Shown in pieces: positions 60,785 through 64,000 of a DNA stretch of 64,000 nucleotides. Within the stretch, counting starts at the first letter, position 1. Every line of letters begins with the position of its first letter. The translations under genes and the position numbers were made by a program. Source of the stretch: Psychroserpens mesophilus. GTDB taxonomy: Bacteria > Bacteroidota > Bacteroidia > Flavobacteriales > Flavobacteriaceae. Where the stretch lies: positions 1 to 64,000 of the forward strand of contig NZ_JXJP01000014.1 of the NCBI RefSeq assembly GCF_000826645.1. The letters run 5' to 3'. The notes beneath the pieces were generated by a model that saw only the letters and a list, made by a program, of their open reading frames with translations, did no database searches and had not been told where the DNA came from.

Positions 60785-61978
60785 ATGTACGGAAAAATAC
60801 AAGAACATTTACAAACTGAATTACAAAACATAAAAGATGACGGTCTTTTTAAAGAAGAGCGTATTATCACATCAGCTCAAGGCGCAGAAATCACCTTAAA
60901 TACTGGTCAGCGTGTTTTAAATTTTTGTGCTAACAACTATTTAGGACTTTCATCTCATCCAGATGTGATACAGGCTGCTAAAGATGTAATGGATACACAT
61001 GGATTTGGAATGTCATCTGTTCGATTTATTTGTGGAACTCAAGACATTCATAAAACTTTAGAAGCTAAGATTGCAGAATTCTATGGTACTGAAGACACGA
61101 TTTTATACGCTGCTGCTTTTGATGCTAATGGTGGTGTTTTCGAACCTTTACTTGGAAAAGAAGATGCAATTATTTCAGATGCATTGAACCATGCATCCAT
61201 TATTGATGGAGTGCGACTATGCAAAGCGGCCAGATATCGTTATAAGAATAATGATATGAAGGATCTGGAACAACAACTTATTGCTGCAAATGAAAATGGT
61301 GCACGCTTTAAGATTATTGTAACCGATGGTGTGTTTTCCATGGACGGCTTAGTAGCACCTCTAGATGAAATTTCTGCTTTAGCAGAACAATACGATGCTA
61401 TGGTTATGATTGATGAATGTCATGCTACAGGGTTTATTGGAGAAACTGGTCGTGGTACACTTGAAGATAAGGGTGTTATGGGTAAAATTGATATCATAAC
61501 AGGAACCTTAGGTAAGGCACTTGGTGGTGCCATGGGAGGATATACGACAGGAAAAAAGGAAATCATAGAAATGTTGAGACAGCGATCAAGACCTTATTTA
61601 TTTTCAAATTCTTTAGCACCTGCTATAGTTGGAGCGTCTATTAAAGTTTTTGATATGCTTTCTAATGATACATCACTTAGAGATACTCTAGAAGAAAACA
61701 CTGCTTATTTCAAAAAAGGGTTAAAAGAAGCCGGTTTTGACATAATTGATGGTGATTCGGCTATTGTACCTGTCATGCTTTACGACGCAAAACTTTCTCA
61801 AACTATGGCTAAAATGCTATTGGATGAAGGAATTTATGTAATTGGCTTCTTCTTTCCTGTAGTTCCGAGAGAAAAAGCGAGAATACGAGTTCAACTCTCA
61901 GCTGCGCACACAAAAAGCCATTTAGATAAAGCCATAGAAGCCTTTATAAAAGTTGGAAAACGACTAAATATTATTTAA
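60785..61978 (+). CDS. kbl: glycine C-acetyltransferase (2-amino-3-ketobutyrate CoA ligase)
   Basis: 397 residues. Alpha-oxoamine synthase family: '[18 protein letters not shown]', '[21 protein letters not shown]', '[14 protein letters not shown]', '[15 protein letters not shown]' and the PLP-lysine motif '[15 protein letters not shown]'. Works with threonine dehydrogenase in threonine degradation. No tdh is next to it in this window. Length and motifs match Kbl more than other family members. Confidence 0.94.
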   Translation: MYGKIQEHLQTELQNIKDDGLFKEERIITSAQGAEITLNTGQRVLNFCANNYLGLSSHPDVIQAAKDVMDTHGFGMSSVRFICGTQDIHKTLEAKIAEFYGTEDTILYAAAFDANGGVFEPLLGKEDAIISDALNHASIIDGVRLCKAARYRYKNNDMKDLEQQLIAANENGARFKIIVTDGVFSMDGLVAPLDEISALAEQYDAMVMIDECHATGFIGETGRGTLEDKGVMGKIDIITGTLGKALGGAMGGYTTGKKEIIEMLRQRSRPYLFSNSLAPAIVGASIKVFDMLSNDTSLRDTLEENTAYFKKGLKEAGFDIIDGDSAIVPVMLYDAKLSQTMAKMLLDEGIYVIGFFFPVVPREKARIRVQLSAAHTKSHLDKAIEAFIKVGKRLNII

Positions 61979-62025
61979 ATTGAGTCCAAACTCCCTAAAT
62001 TTAATGCAACTAATCAATATTTTTA

Positions 62026-62033
62026 TATATTTG
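62026..62033 (+). promoter_or_regulatory. -7 box of the OmpA-family gene
   Basis: TATATTTG, giving a leader of about 72 nt before the ATG at 62112. No matching TTTG at -33. Confidence 0.5.
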
Positions 62034-62111
62034 TCTTTGTTAATAAAATTTAACAACTTACTTTTGCTTAGAATTAACACTTATAACACTTAAAATTAAA
62101 ATTATTAGAAT

Positions 62112-63473
62112 ATGAAAAATCTTAGCAGATTATTTTTCGTTTTGTTGCTTGCCTTAAGCTTCAATGCTAATGCACAAGATGAAAACAACCCTTGGAAAAT
62201 TAGTATTGGTGTAAATGCGGTTGACCTTTATCCTGTTGGAGAAGAAGCTCCAAGAGGTGAATTTCTTGACGAATTTTTTAACCTAGAAGATCACTGGAAT
62301 ATTATTCCTTCTTTATCAACTGTGTCTGTTTCTAGATACTTAAGTTCAGGTTTTAGCTTAACAGCAACAGGTTCTATTAACGAAATCACTAAATTTGGTG
62401 ATACTAAAGTAAATAACTTATCATACTATGCTGTAGATGGTACGGTATCTTACAGTTTTATGAATCTTATAAAGTCTAACAGCATTGATCCTTATTTAGG
62501 TGTTGGTGGTGGTTACACTTGGGTTGATGAAATTGGAGCAGGTACTTTTAATGGTGCTTTAGGTATCAACTATTGGTTTAGTGATAACATAGCTTTAACA
62601 GCTCAAACAACTTACAAAACTGCTTTTGAAGATTATTTAGAAAATCACTGGCAACACTCAATGGGTATCTCAGTTAAGTTTGGTGGAAAAGACACCGATG
62701 GTGATGGTATCTATGATAAAAACGATGCTTGTCCAGATGTTCCTGGTTTAGAAGCATTTAACGGTTGTCCAGATTCTGACAATGATGGTATCGAAGATGC
62801 TAAAGATGATTGTCCTAACGAAGCTGGTTTAGCTGAATTTAATGGTTGCCCTGATTCTGATGGAGATGGTGTAGCTGATAAAAATGATGATTGTCCTACA
62901 GTAGCAGGTCTTGCAGCTCTTAACGGTTGTCCAGATGCTGATAATGACGGAGTAGCTGACAATGTTGATGATTGTCCTAACGAAGCGGGTCCATCTGCAA
63001 ACAAAGGATGTCCTTGGCCAGATACTGACGGTGACGGTGTATTAGATAAAGATGATAAATGTCCTAATGAAGCTGGTACTGTAGCTAACAACGGTTGCCC
63101 AGAAGTTAATCCTACTGCTGAAGTAATGGAAGAGTTAAATAGCTATGCTAGAACTATCTTATTCAACTCAGGTAAAGCTTCTTTCAAATCAGAGACAGAT
63201 GCTGTATTACAAGCAATGACTGCGATCTTTAAAGAATACCCAAGAGCTAACTTCTCTATAGAAGGTCATACTGATAGTGATGGTGCAAAATCATCTAACC
63301 AAATATTATCTGAAAGAAGAGCTAATGCAGTAAGAGATTACTTAATTGCTAATGGTATTAACGCTGACAGATTAACTGCTAAAGGTTTTGGAGAAGATTA
63401 TCCAATCGACACAAACAAAACAAGAGCAGGTAAAGCTAATAACAGACGTGTTGAAGTAAAACTTAAAAAATAA
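62112..63473 (+). CDS. OmpA-family outer-membrane protein with TSP3-type repeats
   Basis: 453 residues. A signal peptide (1-21, NANAQ) is followed by a beta-barrel (about 25-195), then five Asp-rich calcium-binding-like repeats of 'D.D.DG..D..D.CP...G....NGCP' (about 195-335), and a C-terminal OmpA peptidoglycan-binding domain ('[21 protein letters not shown]', 'RRVEVKL'). Structural link between outer membrane and cell wall. The long antisense frame through the repeats is a low-complexity shadow. A strong terminator follows. Confidence 0.96.
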   Translation: MKNLSRLFFVLLLALSFNANAQDENNPWKISIGVNAVDLYPVGEEAPRGEFLDEFFNLEDHWNIIPSLSTVSVSRYLSSGFSLTATGSINEITKFGDTKVNNLSYYAVDGTVSYSFMNLIKSNSIDPYLGVGGGYTWVDEIGAGTFNGALGINYWFSDNIALTAQTTYKTAFEDYLENHWQHSMGISVKFGGKDTDGDGIYDKNDACPDVPGLEAFNGCPDSDNDGIEDAKDDCPNEAGLAEFNGCPDSDGDGVADKNDDCPTVAGLAALNGCPDADNDGVADNVDDCPNEAGPSANKGCPWPDTDGDGVLDKDDKCPNEAGTVANNGCPEVNPTAEVMEELNSYARTILFNSGKASFKSETDAVLQAMTAIFKEYPRANFSIEGHTDSDGAKSSNQILSERRANAVRDYLIANGINADRLTAKGFGEDYPIDTNKTRAGKANNRRVEVKLKK

Positions 63474-63502
63474 GTTTTATTAAACATCACAAATAAGTTT
63501 TG

Positions 63503-63532
63503 AAAAACGCTCCGAAATTCGGAGCGTTTTTT
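63503..63532. terminator. intrinsic terminator after the OmpA-family gene
   Basis: AAAAACGCTCCGAA / TTCGGAGCGTTTTTT, near-perfect stem with a very short loop. Confidence 0.9.
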
Positions 63533-63543
63533 ATTTTTATACT

Positions 63544-64000
63544 ATGACAAGTTTTATTAACGACGTAGTGCTCGACCTTCAAAAAAAGAATGTAGAATTC
63601 TCTAAATTGACATTCATTTTACCAAGCAAAAGAGCAGGCGTTTTTCTTAAAAGTCATATATCTAATCACCTCAACCAAACTATTTTTGCTCCTTCTATTC
63701 TTTCTATTGAGGAATTTGTAGAAACGCTTTCCGACCTCAAATACGCCAACAATACAGAGCTCCTATTTGAGTTTTACAAGGTATATCTTAAACACACACC
63801 TAAAGATCAAGTTGAAGCATTTGATACCTTTTCAAAATGGGCTCAAATCCTTCTGCAGGATTTCAATGAAATTGATCGATATCTCGTTCCATCAAAAAAA
63901 ATCTTTGATTATCTCAATGCTATTAAAGAAATAGAACTTCAACATTGGTCAATCGATGAAAATCAAACAACTTACGTAAAAAACTATCTATTATTCTGGA
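63544..64000 (+). CDS. AddB-type PD-(D/E)XK nuclease family protein, 5' part only
   Basis: An open frame from ATG 63544 to the window edge (152 codons): MTSFINDVVLDLQKKNVEFS, then 'LTFILPSKRAGVFLKSHI', 'IFAPSILSIEEFVETLSDL' and 'FSKWAQILLQDFNEIDRYLV'. The FILPSKRAG-x-F-L start and the 'W...LL.DF.EID' helix are typical of the Bacteroidota AddB-like protein that pairs with an AddA helicase. The C-terminus with the nuclease site lies outside the window. Confidence 0.8.
   Translation, partial: MTSFINDVVLDLQKKNVEFSKLTFILPSKRAGVFLKSHISNHLNQTIFAPSILSIEEFVETLSDLKYANNTELLFEFYKVYLKHTPKDQVEAFDTFSKWAQILLQDFNEIDRYLVPSKKIFDYLNAIKEIELQHWSIDENQTTYVKNYLLFW

Noticed and set aside
62711-63091. 126-codon open frame antisense to the OmpA/TSP3 repeats
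   Set aside because: It mirrors the Asp/Gly/Cys-rich repeat codons of the sense gene, giving low-complexity Ser/Pro/Gly sequence without any domain or promoter.

Overview
The window looks like a chromosomal segment of a marine-type Flavobacteriaceae bacterium (Bacteroidota). The evidence is AT-rich DNA, near absence of Shine-Dalgarno sequences, many promoters of the Bacteroidota type (TTTG about 20 nt upstream of TAnnTTTG), and lineage-typical families: IPExxxVDY, DUF3078, DUF2480, DUF4199, a T9SS-type repeat adhesin, an L21 with a helix-hairpin-helix tail, and a three-subunit sdhCAB with a single cytochrome b anchor. There are no rRNA or tRNA genes, insertion sequences, prophage genes or CRISPR arrays.

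Layout. 1-9.6 kb: the 5' part of a secreted repeat adhesin, pbpC (PBP1C), a short SSB, a spermidine-synthase-like methyltransferase, small zinc-ribbon and GIDE-like membrane proteins, a CBS protein, an NAD-binding epimerase, a secreted repeat protein and the DUF3078 outer-membrane protein. 9.6-19.9 kb: a large minus-strand SUF iron-sulfur locus in the order sufA, sufB, an NlpE-like lipoprotein, sufC, sufD, an OM barrel, sufS, a META lipoprotein, sufE, a DUF59 protein (SufT-like) and DUF2480. It is interrupted on the plus strand by a PadR / HAAS-like membrane protein / 57-residue membrane protein cassette that is bordered by a decayed sufS fragment. 20-24.2 kb: thiL framed by three paralogous small 'FGH' zinc-ribbon genes, then an alpha/beta hydrolase and an aminopeptidase P. 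24.4-33.6 kb: a VPS10/BNR-repeat exoprotein, a lipoprotein, sdhCAB and a membrane-anchored MutS-like ATPase. 33.6-41.4 kb: rpmA-rplU, DUF4199, an M16 protease pair, an EamA transporter, an HMA lipoprotein with a cysteine-rich tail, a YciI-type lipoprotein and a CYTH protein. 41.5-47.6 kb: dinB, then an XRE/ScfR-type regulator divergent from the glyoxylate shunt genes aceB-aceA. 47.6-52 kb: pyk, IPExxxVDY, rnc, fabF and acpP in the usual Bacteroidota order. 52-64 kb: purN, viroplasmin-RNase H, a PfkB kinase, a PurF-type enzyme, two near-identical tandem small RNAs, sodA, an AddA-type helicase-nuclease, kbl, an OmpA/TSP3 protein and the beginning of an AddB-type nuclease.

How the genes work together. 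The SUF genes provide Fe-S cluster assembly and sit with envelope lipoproteins of unknown link. sdhCAB, aceBA and pyk cover central carbon flow, with the ScfR-type regulator likely controlling aceBA through a GCGAA-containing palindrome. The most interesting unexplained signals are the duplicated small RNA at 56.4-56.8 kb, the three small FGH proteins with a shared upstream leader, and the PadR cassette inside the suf locus with the sufS remnant next to it.
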